A DNA stretch of 64,000 nucleotides from Shimia sp. (GCF_022448905.1 NZ_JAKVCW010000019.1:1-64000), one strand, 5' to 3'; positions 36,801 through 44,701 are shown, counted from the first letter of the stretch. Numbers and translations: made by a program. Notes: a model not told the origin generated them from the sequence alone.

Positions 36801-37590
36801 CGACGGGGGGCGTGTTACTCCCACCTGTTCCAGAGCCTGTGACCGTGACCGTCACCGTAGCGGTGTCGTAGCCGCCGTTGCCGTCGGTGATGGTGTAGGT
36901 GAAGGTATCGGTGGCGGTGCTACCTGCGGCGAGATAGTCGAACTGGCCGTTGGCGTCGTAGATCAGATCGCCCCCTGCGGTCAGGGTGATTATGCCGATG
37001 GTGGCCGTGCCATCCACCGACACTACCTCCAGCGTGTCACCTTCCCAATCAAAATCATTGGTCACCAGGCCAGAGGCGCTGACGGTCAGTGCGGCGTCTG
37101 ATTGCGCGGCGAGGGTGTCGTCGACTGCCAAAGGCGCATTGTTGGCGGCACGCAGGTTGATGGTGATGTCGTCAAATTGCAGGAGTTCGATGCTGAACAG
37201 CCAATCGGTGCCGAGGACATCCGTGTGGGTCACCCGCAGGCCGCACCAGCCTTGGTGGAACGTAAAGTTGAGAATGCTGTCCTCAAACACCGCGGTGTCC
37301 CTGCCGCGCCCGCCAAAGAGCACATCGTTGCCTTGCCCGCCTGAGAGCACATCCCGTCCCCGACCACCAAACAGCCAGTCATTGCCGGCGTCGCCAAATA
37401 GTGTGTCTTTACCGTTGCCGCCTTTGAGCAGGTCGTGCCCGTCGCCTCCGGAAATCAGATCGCGCCCATTGCCGCCTAATAGGATGTCATTGCCGCCATT
37501 TCCGTTGATGGTGTCATGGCCATTGCCGCCATAGAGAAAATTGGACAGCCCATTGCCATTGATGAGATTGTTGCCGTTGTTGCCAGGCAT
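30829..37590 (-). CDS. Giant RTX/VCBS calcium-binding secreted protein
   Basis: 2253 residues, highly acidic and almost cysteine-free. Residues ~1-105 are tandem RTX nonapeptides (GGNGHDTINGNGGND type). Residues ~155-840 hold several VCBS/cadherin-like beta domains, two of them nearly identical (ANDDSTSASDNGVA). Residues ~850-2190 consist of ~176-residue units with QQTNGVNQxRxDYDLGAG plus RTX beads. The C-terminus has RTX beads and a final hydrophobic AVIDATDFIF, as in type I secretion substrates. It is probably exported by an unlinked type I system and acts as an adhesin or surface-layer protein. There is no catalytic domain. The promoter should lie in the 440 bases upstream. Confidence 0.9.
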   Translation of the reverse strand: MPGNNGNNLINGNGLSNFLYGGNGHDTINGNGGNDILLGGNGRDLISGGDGHDLLKGGNGKDTLFGDAGNDWLFGGRGRDVLSGGQGNDVLFGGRGRDTAVFEDSILNFTFHQGWCGLRVTHTDVLGTDWLFSIELLQFDDITINLRAANNAPLAVDDTLAAQSDAALTVSASGLVTNDFDWEGDTLEVVSVDGTATIGIITLTAGGDLIYDANGQFDYLAAGSTATDTFTYTITDGNGGYDTATVTVTVTGSGTGGSNTPPVANDDSTSASDNGVAATGNVLTNDTDVDAGDVLSVTNAGVFVGAYGTLTLNGDGSYSYLVTDESIDDGFSDTDSFTVDITDGTSADSSTLTINVTGENDAPVANDDSTSASDNGVASTGNVLTNDTDVDAGDVLSVTNAGVFVGAYGTLTLNGDGSYSYLVTDESIDDGFNDTDIFAVDITDGTASDSSTLTINVTGENDAPVTADDVATAAKNSTVSGNVLINDSDIDTGDSLSVGLVAGVAPGTALVVTSAGGRQGLLTVLADGSYTFDPQTNFLDLNPSENDTVTVAMAISDGTTTSPSLLVITVEGGNAPPAAVDDTAATDEDTAVLIDVTSNDSDPDLDSFAVTMIDGQAVALGGSVVLTGSGATVTLNLDGTLSYDPAGVFDALADGTPAVDSFSYEITDGNGASDTGQVTVNLTGVNDAPTVGNVSLNVFEGIGITISAVGNGNLKSNASDVDGTVVSVVDVDGQINGTTGIVGLYGVLTWDALTGAYSYTVDDDNPTVHGLLSGASLQETFTFTLMDDFGATNAATLTVTIDGVNDGLFTELNDAVNLSAAVAAFPDTAFENNFLDALGGDDAVTLVSGLEVSGYLNEFDGETFSGGLGNDTIGVLTDFMNVDGNGGSDWLDLSGLLAAGSAVTANLTTGDIDIARNGSVDLTAVNFENIQGTANADSITSSAADNWILAGDGNDTIAIQSGTSSLGDIYVGGDGTADWLLNTSGSNLVFDAFDATDVTETVSGSGLENMAIAGLTVLGTGGNDLMNFQGLRLTQLATTVSALDVSTGGGDDTVFGTNLTGQQTNGVNQNRIDYDLGAGNDSFVGTGVNIDVVLGGTGSDTVLAGDGNDMLRGNAGGDFLNGQGGNDTFTVLAGEDSELDTFIGGAGTADIITNGVTTNFTFSVFDYDDATETVNGSGVEILQLNGFRINGTGANTLFDFDGTRFIGLNTVLTNLEVTTGAGNDTVIGSAATAQQTNGVNQARIDYDLGAGQDDFTGAGLMNDVVFGQGGDDTLRGMLGADSLLGGADNDLLQGGEGNDTLQGDAGLDRLEGGLGNDHLVLTAGSNHELEEYLGGAGIDRLVNATGGDVTLQQINAFDGPNFNVLEIEELSLAAHTVLGAGSNDIFDLTGVRFLTMNTVVSDLEIATGGGNDTVVGSDQTGQQTNGVNQNRYDYDLGAGNDSFTGAGVSADVVFGGLGSDTILGGDGNDTLEGGAGGDLIDGGDGSDLIFLRAGDQSELDTIVGGAGFDTLHNLAGASFVFESFDFDGIGNVMGAGVERLQLVGGTMFGTGNANTYDLQGLQLYGLNTVVATVDVSTGGGDDTVFGTNLTGQQTNGVNQNRIDYDLGAGNDSFVGTGVNIDVVLGGTGSDTVLAGDGNDMLRGNAGGDFLNGQGGNDTFTVLAGEDSELDTFIGGAGTADIITNGVTTNFTFSVFDYDDATETVNGSGVEILQLNGFRINGTGANTLFDFDGTRFIGLNTVLTNLEVTTGAGNDTVIGSAATAQQTNGVNQARIDYDLGAGQDDFTGAGLMNDVVFGQGGDDTLRGMLGADSLLGGADNDLLQGGEGNDTLQGDAGLDRLEGGLGNDHLVLTAGSNHELEEYLGGAGIDRLVNATGGDVTLQQINAFDGPNFNVLEIEELSLAAHTVLGAGSNDIFDLTGVRFLTMNTVVSDLEIATGGGNDTVVGSDQTGQQTNGVNQNRYDYDLGAGNDSFTGAGVSADVVFGGLGSDTILGGDGNDTLEGGAGGDLIDGGDGSDLIFLRAGDQSELDTIVGGAGFDTLHNLAGASFVFESFDFDGIGNVMGAGVERLQLVGGTMFGTGNANTYDLQGLQLYGLNTVVANVDVSTGGGDDTVFGNNLTGQQTNGVNQNRIDYDLGAGNDSFTGTGNTLDVVLGGDGNDTLNGAGGSDTLTGGADADVFVFASGDGTTNFVTDYQDGSDQIDLSLAAGLNNIGDVLANLTQVGLDAQIVEGTTTIRLLNVNIAVIDATDFIF
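31198..32787 (-). repeat. Tandem 1590-bp repeat, copy nearer the C-terminus
   Basis: This block repeats at 32788-34377 with a period of exactly 1590 bases (530 codons). By eye the two copies differ at only two positions near their downstream edge (for example 31286 T against 32876 G). It encodes residues ~1602-2131 of the RTX protein and itself contains three diverged ~176-residue units. Confidence 0.85.
32788..34377 (-). repeat. Tandem 1590-bp repeat, copy nearer the N-terminus
   Basis: Second copy of the 1590-bp unit (residues ~1072-1601). A further ~85 bases at 34378-34461 repeat the start of the unit before identity is lost, marking the duplication boundary. Such near-identity points to a recent duplication or ongoing gene conversion. 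Confidence 0.85.
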
Positions 37591-38029
37591 AAGACGTTCC
37601 CCCGAGGATGCTGCATCCGCAGTTGCAGATGATGGACCCGACCGGGAAGACAGGCTTGGACTGGGTATTTGGAGTGTGAAAAAAGTTAATTTTGGCCAGA
37701 AAAGGCGTTAAATCACATACCCTAGAATTGAACGGTTTTAGTGCGGTCCCACCTACGGTCGAGCGACGACTGAAACGGAAAACTGGCAAGCACTTTTAAT
37801 CGCTGAAAAAACCAGAAATCACTTGTTTTTTATAGCAGAAATGGAGCGTTTTGTCAGCCTTCCGGTCTGTGAGATCGGCACAAAGGATTTTTTTAACGCC
37901 TCGATTGGGGCGACAACAGACCTTGCGCAGGCCTGTCTCAATGGGCGGCCCCAAAGGCCACTCTGTCTTGTACCTCCAGCAGTCACATCAGGCAGAACAG
38001 CAGCCTAGCGACGGCAAACCTCGCAGGGG
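37591..38029. other. Intergenic region upstream of the RTX gene
   Basis: About 440 relatively AT-rich bases between the kynU stop and the RTX start, both on the minus strand. It should carry the RTX promoter and any kynU terminator; a small GGCC/GGCC hairpin at about 37947-37960 is the only fold noticed. No gene is supported. Confidence 0.4.
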
Positions 38030-39226
38030 TCAGGTGACTTTGGCACGTACCTGGAACCGCTCTTCGCGCCAGGTTTCATTTTTCAGAATGCTTTCCAATA
38101 TGTCCACGGCCTTCAGGATGTCAGCCTGATCGATGAACAACGGCGTGATCCCAAAGCGCATCACATCCGGCGCGCGGAAATCGCCAATGACCTGATTGGC
38201 AATCAGCGCCTGCATGCAGGCGTAGCCGTGCTCGAACCGGAAGGACACATGGCTGCCCCGGTCCTGCGGATCTCTTGGACCGGCAAACGTCACGCCCGGA
38301 CAACGGGCCTCCACTTCACGGATAAACAGCTCGCTCAGGTCGATGGACTTTTGGTGCAGATCTTCCATGTCCACCGTGTCCCACACGTCCAGCGCGGCGT
38401 CCAAAAGCGCAAAGGATGCGATGGAAGGCGTGCCAATGCGCATGCGTTCAATCGCATCCGGCATCGGGCGGAAGTCGGTGTCAAAGGCAAACGGAGCCTC
38501 ATGGGCATACCACCCCGACAGCGCACTTTCGACCACACTCAACAAGCGTGGTGCCACGTGGATGAAGGCCGGCGCGCCCGGGCCGGCGTTGAGGTATTTG
38601 TAGGTACAGCCCACGGCAAAATCCACATCCAGCACTGCAACATCCACCGGAATGGCACCGGCAGAATGCGCCAGATCCCAAACCACCACGGCACCATGCG
38701 CGTGGGCTTTCTCGATGATAGCGCGCATGTCGTGGCGCCGTCCGGTCCGGTAATCCACCTCCGTGACCATCACCACCGCAACCTCGTCAGTGATGTTATC
38801 CAGTACGTCCTCTGGATTTGGGATGCGCAGCTCATACCCCGCGTCTTTGAGCTTCATCAGCCCTTCAACCATATAGAGGTCGGTGGGGAAATTGCCGTTG
38901 TCTGACAGGATCACCTTGCGCTCTGGCACCAAGGCCAGACCCGCTGCCACCGCCTGAAACACGCGGATCGAGAGCGTGTCGCCCACCACGGTTCTGCCGT
39001 CCGGCGCGCCGATCAGCCGCCCCACCCGATCGCCCAATGTGTTGGTCTGCATGAACCAGTTGCGGGTGTTCCACCCCCGGATCAGCTCCGTGCGCCACTC
39101 ATCCATCAGGAAACGTTGCATGCGGTCAGGGGCCGCCTTCGGCATCGGACCGAGCGAATTGCCGTTGAGGTAGATCATGCCTTCGGGGATGTCGAACATG
39201 GCGCGGGTTTTGGAGAAATCAGTCAT
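38030..39226 (-). CDS. kynU: Kynureninase
   Basis: 398 residues of the PLP-dependent aminotransferase class V fold. It starts with the typical MIYLNGNSLGPMPKAA and has the PLP-contacting DLAHSAGAIPV and the Schiff-base lysine in YKYLNAGPG; GSHVSFRFEHGYACMQAL and FGITPLF close the active site. It cleaves kynurenine or 3-hydroxykynurenine to anthranilate or 3-hydroxyanthranilate and alanine. It is the last gene of the minus-strand arm of a divergent cluster. The product would feed the 3-hydroxyanthranilate dioxygenase on the opposite arm. Confidence 0.95.
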   Translation of the reverse strand: MTDFSKTRAMFDIPEGMIYLNGNSLGPMPKAAPDRMQRFLMDEWRTELIRGWNTRNWFMQTNTLGDRVGRLIGAPDGRTVVGDTLSIRVFQAVAAGLALVPERKVILSDNGNFPTDLYMVEGLMKLKDAGYELRIPNPEDVLDNITDEVAVVMVTEVDYRTGRRHDMRAIIEKAHAHGAVVVWDLAHSAGAIPVDVAVLDVDFAVGCTYKYLNAGPGAPAFIHVAPRLLSVVESALSGWYAHEAPFAFDTDFRPMPDAIERMRIGTPSIASFALLDAALDVWDTVDMEDLHQKSIDLSELFIREVEARCPGVTFAGPRDPQDRGSHVSFRFEHGYACMQALIANQVIGDFRAPDVMRFGITPLFIDQADILKAVDILESILKNETWREERFQVRAKVT

Positions 39227-39275
39227 GGTGTTTTCAGCTCATTTGGGCGCAGCAGTGCGTAGCGAAGATGTAGGT

Positions 39276-40712
39276 TTAGGCGATTTCAGCGGAGTGCCAG
39301 ACGTTTTTCACAGTCAAGTAGCTCTTCAGCCCTTCGGTGCCGCCTTCGCGGCCGTAGCCGCTGGACTTCACGCCACCAAACGGGGTTTCGGGCAGGGACG
39401 CCTCCAGCGTGTTGATTGAGAAGTTGCCCACCTCGATCTCATCAATCAAACGGTCGATGTAGTCGGCACGATTGGTAAAGGCATAGCCCGCAAGTCCGTA
39501 TGGCACCGCGTTGGCCTGTGCAATTGCTTCATCTAGACTGCCGACCGGATTGAGCACCGCAATCGGGCCAAACGGCTCTTCCTGCATGATCCGCGCAGAA
39601 CTTGGAACATTTGTGAGCACCGTGGGCTGGAAGAAATAGCCGGTGTCACCGTGCCGTCCGCCGCCTGTGCTCAATTCTGCGCCCTGAGCCACCGCGTCTT
39701 CTACCAAAGCGCTGAGCACGGGGATGCGCCGTGCGTTGGCGGTTGGCCCCATTTCCACACCGTCAGTGATCCCATTGCCCACCACCGTGGCGGCGGCGCG
39801 GGCCACAAAGGTATCGACAAAGCGATCAAAAATACTTTCGTGGATGAAAAACCGCGTGGGGGAAGTACAGACCTGCCCGGCGTTGCGCATTTTTCGCACC
39901 GCGCCGCTGATTGCAGCCTGTTCCACGTCGGTGTCTTCACAAACGATCACTGGCGCATGGCCGCCCAGCTCCATCAGAACCCGCGTGTCACTCTGCGCAG
40001 CAAGACCTGTCAGATGCCGCCCGACCTGTGTGGAGCCGGTGAGCGCCACGAGGCGCACGGAGGGCTGCGGGATCAGAAATTCAGAAATCTCAGACGGCAC
40101 GCCAAACACCAGATTCAGCACGCCCGGAGGCAGGCCGGCCTCTTCAAACGCCCGCACGATGTGGATCGCCCCGGCAGGCGTTTCTTCGGCGGCCTTGAGA
40201 ATGACGGAGCAGCCAGAGGCCAGCGCCCCGGCAATTTTACGGGCGGGTTGGCTCATTGGGAAGTTCCACGGCGAAAACGCCGCGACCACCCCAATGGGGC
40301 TGTGGTGCACCGAAATTTTGCCCCCCGCGGCGGAGGGGATCACCCGGCCATAGGTGCGCATGGCTTCGCCAGCGTCCCATTCAAAAAACTCGGCTCCACG
40401 GATGACTTCCAGACGGGCCTGCGCCAAAGGCTTGCCGTGCTCCGCTGTGATGCTCTGTGCGATCTCTTCCTGACGGTCCCGCATGATGGCGGCGGCCCGC
40501 ACAATCAGGTCCGCCCGCGCGCGGGGCGATGTCTTGCGCCAGACCTCAAACCCTGCTTCGGCAGCCCGCAAGGCGTCTTCCAAATCGGCACGGCTGGCGC
40601 AGGGCAACTGGCCCAGTACCGCTTCTGTCGCAGGGTTCACAACCGGAAGGGTCTTTGCGCTGTTGCGCCACTGTCCATTGATGAAAAGTTGCAGGTCTGG
40701 ATAGGTGTGCAT
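39276..40712 (-). CDS. NAD(P)-dependent aldehyde dehydrogenase, candidate aminomuconate-semialdehyde dehydrogenase
   Basis: 478 residues with the aldehyde dehydrogenase signature: VVAAFSPWNFP, GSTQVGRHL, catalytic glutamate in MELGGHAP and cysteine in GQVCTSPTRF, and EEPFGPI. By overall similarity it resembles succinate-semialdehyde dehydrogenases. In this cluster, between kynU and the dioxygenase, oxidation of 2-aminomuconate semialdehyde is the natural inference. The ATG at 40712 has a GAGGG site; an upstream in-frame TTG lacks one. The gap to the lysR gene is about 100 bases. Confidence 0.9.
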   Translation of the reverse strand: MHTYPDLQLFINGQWRNSAKTLPVVNPATEAVLGQLPCASRADLEDALRAAEAGFEVWRKTSPRARADLIVRAAAIMRDRQEEIAQSITAEHGKPLAQARLEVIRGAEFFEWDAGEAMRTYGRVIPSAAGGKISVHHSPIGVVAAFSPWNFPMSQPARKIAGALASGCSVILKAAEETPAGAIHIVRAFEEAGLPPGVLNLVFGVPSEISEFLIPQPSVRLVALTGSTQVGRHLTGLAAQSDTRVLMELGGHAPVIVCEDTDVEQAAISGAVRKMRNAGQVCTSPTRFFIHESIFDRFVDTFVARAAATVVGNGITDGVEMGPTANARRIPVLSALVEDAVAQGAELSTGGGRHGDTGYFFQPTVLTNVPSSARIMQEEPFGPIAVLNPVGSLDEAIAQANAVPYGLAGYAFTNRADYIDRLIDEIEVGNFSINTLEASLPETPFGGVKSSGYGREGGTEGLKSYLTVKNVWHSAEIA

Positions 40713-40811
40713 GCCGCCCTCGCTGTCTTCCTTGACTTGCCCCCATAAGTCCTGCGTCCAGCGCCCTGCCGCAACAGAATTGAACAAATCCAGCTATAAC
40801 AATGGCGAATA

Positions 40812-41777
40812 TCAGAGCGTCTCAATGCGCCCCTGTATCTCCTCTGCGGCGGCGCGCAGCGCTTCCAGAAAGGCCGCACTGGCCGGAGACAGGCTTTGGC
40901 TGCCACGATAGGACACGCCAACCGGCCCTGCGCCAAACGGGGCCACCCAATCCAGCGCTGCCAGCAGACCATTTTGTATGTCGAGAGCGGCCACATGGGC
41001 CGGCATCAGGCCGATAAAGTTGTGAGAGCGCAGCAAAGACCGGTTGGCCAGGTAGGACACGGATTCAATGGCCGTCTCCGGCGCATATTGATCCTGACGT
41101 ACAAAGAACTGGTCACATTGCCGACGCAGGGTGGTTTCGATGGGCGGCAGGATCCAGCCATAGGGCTTAAGCTGGTCGAAGGTGACGTTGGGCAGCGCCG
41201 CCAGCGGATGCTGGGTGCCCACCACAGCCACAATCCGTTCGTCAAAGAACTTCTCCTGACTGGTGTGTTGACGGTGTCGATGATCCGGCAATCGCCCCAC
41301 CACCATGTCGATTTCGCCAGACAACAGCGCCGGCATCAGGACTTCATTGGTGCCTTCGACAATCTTGATCGCCACTTTGGGACGGTCTTTTAACAGCTGC
41401 TCCACTGCCATCGGCAGCAAAGACGGTGACGCCGCCAATAAGGTGCCGACGACCACCCGACCGGCGTTGCCCTCGTTCAAATCGTCCAGCTCCTGCGCCG
41501 CATTAGACACCTGCGCAAAGATCAGCTTGCCGTGCCGAATGAGAGAGTCGCCAAACACGGTGGGCACCACGCCCCGATTGGTACGCTCAAACAGCTTCAC
41601 CTCAAAGTCCAACTCCAGATCCTGGATCATCTTGGTGGCAGCCGGTTGGGAGATGCTCAGATCCCGCGCGGCGCTTTGTATGCTGCCATGCTGACCAACG
41701 GCGACCAACAATCGCAATTGCCGCAGCTTCAGGCGGGTCAAAGCACGCTCTACAATTCGGGTGTGACGGGTGGCCAT
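40812..41777 (-). CDS. LysR-family transcriptional regulator of the kynurenine cluster
   Basis: 321 residues. The N-terminal winged helix has LKLRQLRLLVAVGQHGSIQS and ISQPAATKMIQDLE, and the co-inducer domain starts with GRVVVGTLLAASPSLLP. It is encoded within the minus-strand arm, nine bases after nadX. A 21-bp dyad in the divergent promoter region (42617-42637) is a plausible target. It probably activates both arms in response to a kynurenine-pathway intermediate; the inducer is unknown. Confidence 0.92.
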   Translation of the reverse strand: MATRHTRIVERALTRLKLRQLRLLVAVGQHGSIQSAARDLSISQPAATKMIQDLELDFEVKLFERTNRGVVPTVFGDSLIRHGKLIFAQVSNAAQELDDLNEGNAGRVVVGTLLAASPSLLPMAVEQLLKDRPKVAIKIVEGTNEVLMPALLSGEIDMVVGRLPDHRHRQHTSQEKFFDERIVAVVGTQHPLAALPNVTFDQLKPYGWILPPIETTLRRQCDQFFVRQDQYAPETAIESVSYLANRSLLRSHNFIGLMPAHVAALDIQNGLLAALDWVAPFGAGPVGVSYRGSQSLSPASAAFLEALRAAAEEIQGRIETL

Positions 41778-41786
41778 GGCAGGTCC

Positions 41787-42569
41787 TCACATCGACATAG
41801 GGGAAAGAAGCCGTTCGACCGCGGCCACCATGCTCATCGCGGCCAGAGCCGAACTGCGGGGATTGTCGGGCAAGGCGCTGCCTTCGATGCGGAACGAGAA
41901 CTGCCCAAAGGCCCCGGTTGCTTGCACCTCGTGAATGTTGGCCGAGATCATCGGGTCCGCCACCAGTTTGACGCGTGTCTCGTCAAAGCCTGTGCCCGCC
42001 AACGCCACCGCAGCCGCAACATTGGCGTTTTTGGGATACGACAATGCCGCCTGACGTGCGGTGCCCTCAAAGTGCACGGTGGGTGCGGATAGGCTGCCAA
42101 GGTCCAGTTGAGCCTCCGCCTGAGAGCCTTGCCACCCAAGAGGCGGCTTTCGGCCAATGTAGGTGACCTCTTTTACCCCCCCGACCTTGGCGGCCCGCAA
42201 ACTGTCCAAGGCGCCGATGGCGCCACTGGCCAGATGCAGCTGTGCGCCGCCGGACTGCGCGGCCTGCGTAAGTGTTTCCGCCAAAGAGGCATCGGCCAAC
42301 GCCCCCAAAGACAGGGTGATCACATCGGTGCCCCGCGCCAAAAGCGCGGGCCCGTGCTGCGTCAATGCCGCGTGGCCGCCGCAGTCCAACACCAAAGCGA
42401 TCTCGGCAGGCAACTCCGTCACCGATGTGACGCGCACCACATCCGCCAGCGACGTGTCCTTGGGCTGTGCCGACCGCGCCAGAACCGCATGGGGTCCCCA
42501 ACCGCGTTGCTGCAAAGCCTCTGCCACATAGCGCCCGATTGCGCCTTCCCCGATGATGCCGATTTTCAT
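41787..42569 (-). CDS. nadX: Aspartate dehydrogenase-like oxidoreductase
   Basis: 260 residues. A Rossmann nucleotide-binding motif IGIIGEGAIGRYVAEAL is followed by the aspartate dehydrogenase C-terminal domain with ASGAIGALDSLRAA, SYPKNANVAAAVALAG and DPMISANIHEVQA, which contains the catalytic histidine. Known enzymes convert aspartate to iminoaspartate for NAD synthesis, or act in reverse. Its place in a kynurenine cluster, away from nadA and nadC, suggests a role on a related amino acid intermediate, which is inference. I chose ATG 42569 over one 24 bases upstream; it is the first gene of the minus arm. Confidence 0.85.
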   Translation of the reverse strand: MKIGIIGEGAIGRYVAEALQQRGWGPHAVLARSAQPKDTSLADVVRVTSVTELPAEIALVLDCGGHAALTQHGPALLARGTDVITLSLGALADASLAETLTQAAQSGGAQLHLASGAIGALDSLRAAKVGGVKEVTYIGRKPPLGWQGSQAEAQLDLGSLSAPTVHFEGTARQAALSYPKNANVAAAVALAGTGFDETRVKLVADPMISANIHEVQATGAFGQFSFRIEGSALPDNPRSSALAAMSMVAAVERLLSPMSM

Positions 42570-42616
42570 GTGTCTCTCCAAGTACTCCATCAATATAGTG
42601 AAAGAGAGCCCTCTCT

Positions 42617-42637
42617 GTTATCAGAATTTTGGATAAC
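42617..42637. promoter_or_regulatory. Candidate LysR operator in the divergent promoter region
   Basis: GTTATC, nine bases and GATAAC make a perfect dyad that contains a LysR-type T-N11-A arrangement. It lies between the divergent nadX and dihydrodipicolinate-synthase-like genes, 48 bases upstream of nadX. An adjacent AGAGAG-CC-CTCTCT palindrome is at 42603-42616. Confidence 0.5.
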
Positions 42638-42741
42638 CAGTTTCTTGGGATGCGGCTGGTGCGGGGCCGCATCCGTGGCCTATCAGGTCTGCAAAGAGCC
42701 CAAAAACCGGCTCCCTCTCTTTGCCGGATCGGAGTGTCGCC

Positions 42742-43695
42742 TTGAAATACGCCAAACATGAAGCCAAAGCCTATTCCCGTGAAACCATGCGCGGCATTTG
42801 GGCGGCGGCGCTCAATCCGTTTGACGAGACCTTGGCGCTGAACGAAGCCGGTTTGCGCCGCAACATCCGCCATTGGATCGATGACCTTGGCATTCAGGGG
42901 CTGTTCATTGCCGGAAAACAAGGTGAGTTCTGGTCGATGTCGCTGGAAGAGCGCAAGCGCAACATGACGATTGCGGTGGAGGAATGTGGCGACAAGGCTG
43001 GCACCATCATGTCGATCTCCGACCAGAGCGTGCAGACTGTGCTGGAACTTGGCCAACATGCCCAGGACTGCGGCGCGGACTATGTGGTTGTCCATGCCCC
43101 GATGCTGAGTTTCTGCCACGACCGCGACGAGGTTTTGTATAACTATTACAAATACCTCTGTGACCGGCTCGACATTGGCATCGCCATGTGGAGCCATCCG
43201 GACAGCGGTTACCTGATGGCGCCAGAAACCTGCGCCCGGATTGCGGACCTACCCAATATCATGGCGATCAAATATTCGGTGCCGCGCGAGATGTATGCCC
43301 AGTTGACCAAGATGGTGGGCGACAAGATTCTTGTCTCGACCTCGCTGGAAGACGACTGGCTCGATAACATCGAAGAGCTGGGCTGGCAGCTGTATCTGTG
43401 CTCGTCCCCTCCCTACCAGTTGCAAACCAAAAATGACCGCCGGATGCACGAATACACCGAGTTGGCTTTCGCCGGGAAGTTCGATCAGGCCCGCCGGGTG
43501 CGTGACAGCCTGGAGCCGGTGCGGGCTGCGATCCGCAACAGCAAGCCCGCTGGCAAACCCACCGCCCACGGCAAATACTGGCAGGAATTGCTGGGACAGG
43601 TCGGCGGCCGGGTGCGCCATCCGATGTTGGAACTGAGTGAAGCCGAAAAGGCCGCCACCAGCGCCGCGTTTGAAGATTGCGGGCTACAGCTCTGA
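42742..43695 (+). CDS. Dihydrodipicolinate synthase/N-acetylneuraminate lyase family aldolase-like protein
   Basis: 317 residues of the class I aldolase DapA/NanA fold. The Schiff-base lysine is seen in IMAIKYSVPREMY. Other key positions differ: the GTTGE loop is GKQGEFWSMSLEE and the PYY tyrosine motif reads HAPMLSF, so the normal DapA reaction is unlikely. The TTG at 42742 has a GGAG site; an upstream TTG is an alternative. It starts the plus-strand arm of the kynurenine cluster and may act on a ring-fission product or related keto acid. Substrate unknown. Confidence 0.85.
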   Translation: MKYAKHEAKAYSRETMRGIWAAALNPFDETLALNEAGLRRNIRHWIDDLGIQGLFIAGKQGEFWSMSLEERKRNMTIAVEECGDKAGTIMSISDQSVQTVLELGQHAQDCGADYVVVHAPMLSFCHDRDEVLYNYYKYLCDRLDIGIAMWSHPDSGYLMAPETCARIADLPNIMAIKYSVPREMYAQLTKMVGDKILVSTSLEDDWLDNIEELGWQLYLCSSPPYQLQTKNDRRMHEYTELAFAGKFDQARRVRDSLEPVRAAIRNSKPAGKPTAHGKYWQELLGQVGGRVRHPMLELSEAEKAATSAAFEDCGLQL

Positions 43696-43702
43696 ACCGG
43701 CG

Positions 43703-44578
43703 ATGTTAGGCGAAGCGCTGGCCCTGCTTGCAGCCGCCGCCTACGGCGTGGCGGGCGTGTCCATTGTCCATGCAAAACCGCAAGCGCAGGGCGACAACGG
43801 CATCTTTCTGTCCATTATCGTCACAGCTGTCTGTTCTTGGGGGCTTTGGCTGTTCACCGCAGACGCCCCTCGCGCCGTGCTGGTGTCTGGCGCGGGCGGA
43901 ATGGCGCTGCTGATATTTGCCTGCGCCGGGCTCTGCGCCAATGTGTTGGGCCGTCAGACCATGTATCGTGTGACCGAGGTCGCGGGCGCGGTCAACGCAG
44001 GGCTGCTGCGTCGCTTGGTGCCGGTCTTTGCCCTACCCTGCGCCTTTGTTGTACTGGGGCAAACGCCCGGCTCACAGGTTCTGCTCGGCGGTGTATTTGT
44101 CCTTGCGGGGGTACTGTTCTATCTCCGCCCCAGCAAAACGCCGTTGGGTGGCTGGGTGATGCTTGGGACCTTGTCCGCCTTTGCCTATGCAATGGCCTAT
44201 ACCCTGCGCGGCCTTGGATTGTTGCATCTGCCAGACGCAGCATTGGGCACCGCCATTGGCGCGTCGGTGGCCGCTGTCTGGGTCGCCGCTGGAACAGTGT
44301 TGCGGCAAGGCCGTTTGTCTGGCTGGCATCACATCACGGGCGACCGGACATCGGCGCATTGGATCACCGCCTTTGCGCTCAGTGCCGGGCAGATATTGCA
44401 GTTCTTTGCGCTCAAACACACCACGGTGGCCGCCGTAGCCGTGCTGGGCGCCGTGGATGTGCTGTTTGCCGCCGTGCTGATGCGGTGGCGCCCAACTCAA
44501 GAAAACGTGGCGCTTGCACGGTTGCTGCTCGCCATGGTGCTGGCGATGATTGGCACCGCCTTACTGCTCGCGCCCTAA
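43703..44578 (+). CDS. EamA/DMT-family transporter
   Basis: 291 residues with about ten membrane helices in two EamA halves; PVFALPCAFVVLGQTPGSQV and AGQILQFFALKHTTVAAVAV are the ends of the repeats. The ATG at 43703 follows the aldolase-like gene by seven bases. DMT proteins of this type export or import amino acids and aromatic metabolites. Transport of a kynurenine-pathway compound is a reasonable inference from context. Confidence 0.88.
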   Translation: MLGEALALLAAAAYGVAGVSIVHAKPQAQGDNGIFLSIIVTAVCSWGLWLFTADAPRAVLVSGAGGMALLIFACAGLCANVLGRQTMYRVTEVAGAVNAGLLRRLVPVFALPCAFVVLGQTPGSQVLLGGVFVLAGVLFYLRPSKTPLGGWVMLGTLSAFAYAMAYTLRGLGLLHLPDAALGTAIGASVAAVWVAAGTVLRQGRLSGWHHITGDRTSAHWITAFALSAGQILQFFALKHTTVAAVAVLGAVDVLFAAVLMRWRPTQENVALARLLLAMVLAMIGTALLLAP

Positions 44579-44701
44579 GGCATATTCCAAAAGCGGATAG
44601 CCACTTTCCCCAAATTCCATATTTCCTTGCCGCAAAATCCCTTAGCCTGCTGCCAACACGTGCGCGGCGCAGGCATCGCGCGGACATTTAGGGAGGGTCA
44701 C

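Noticed and set aside
33637-37101. A 1154-codon open frame on the plus strand opposite the RTX gene (and a 527-codon one at 32047-33630)
   Set aside because: It is antisense to a clear RTX/VCBS gene, is Val/Ala/His-rich with no family pattern, and its length follows from the codon bias and repeats of the real gene.
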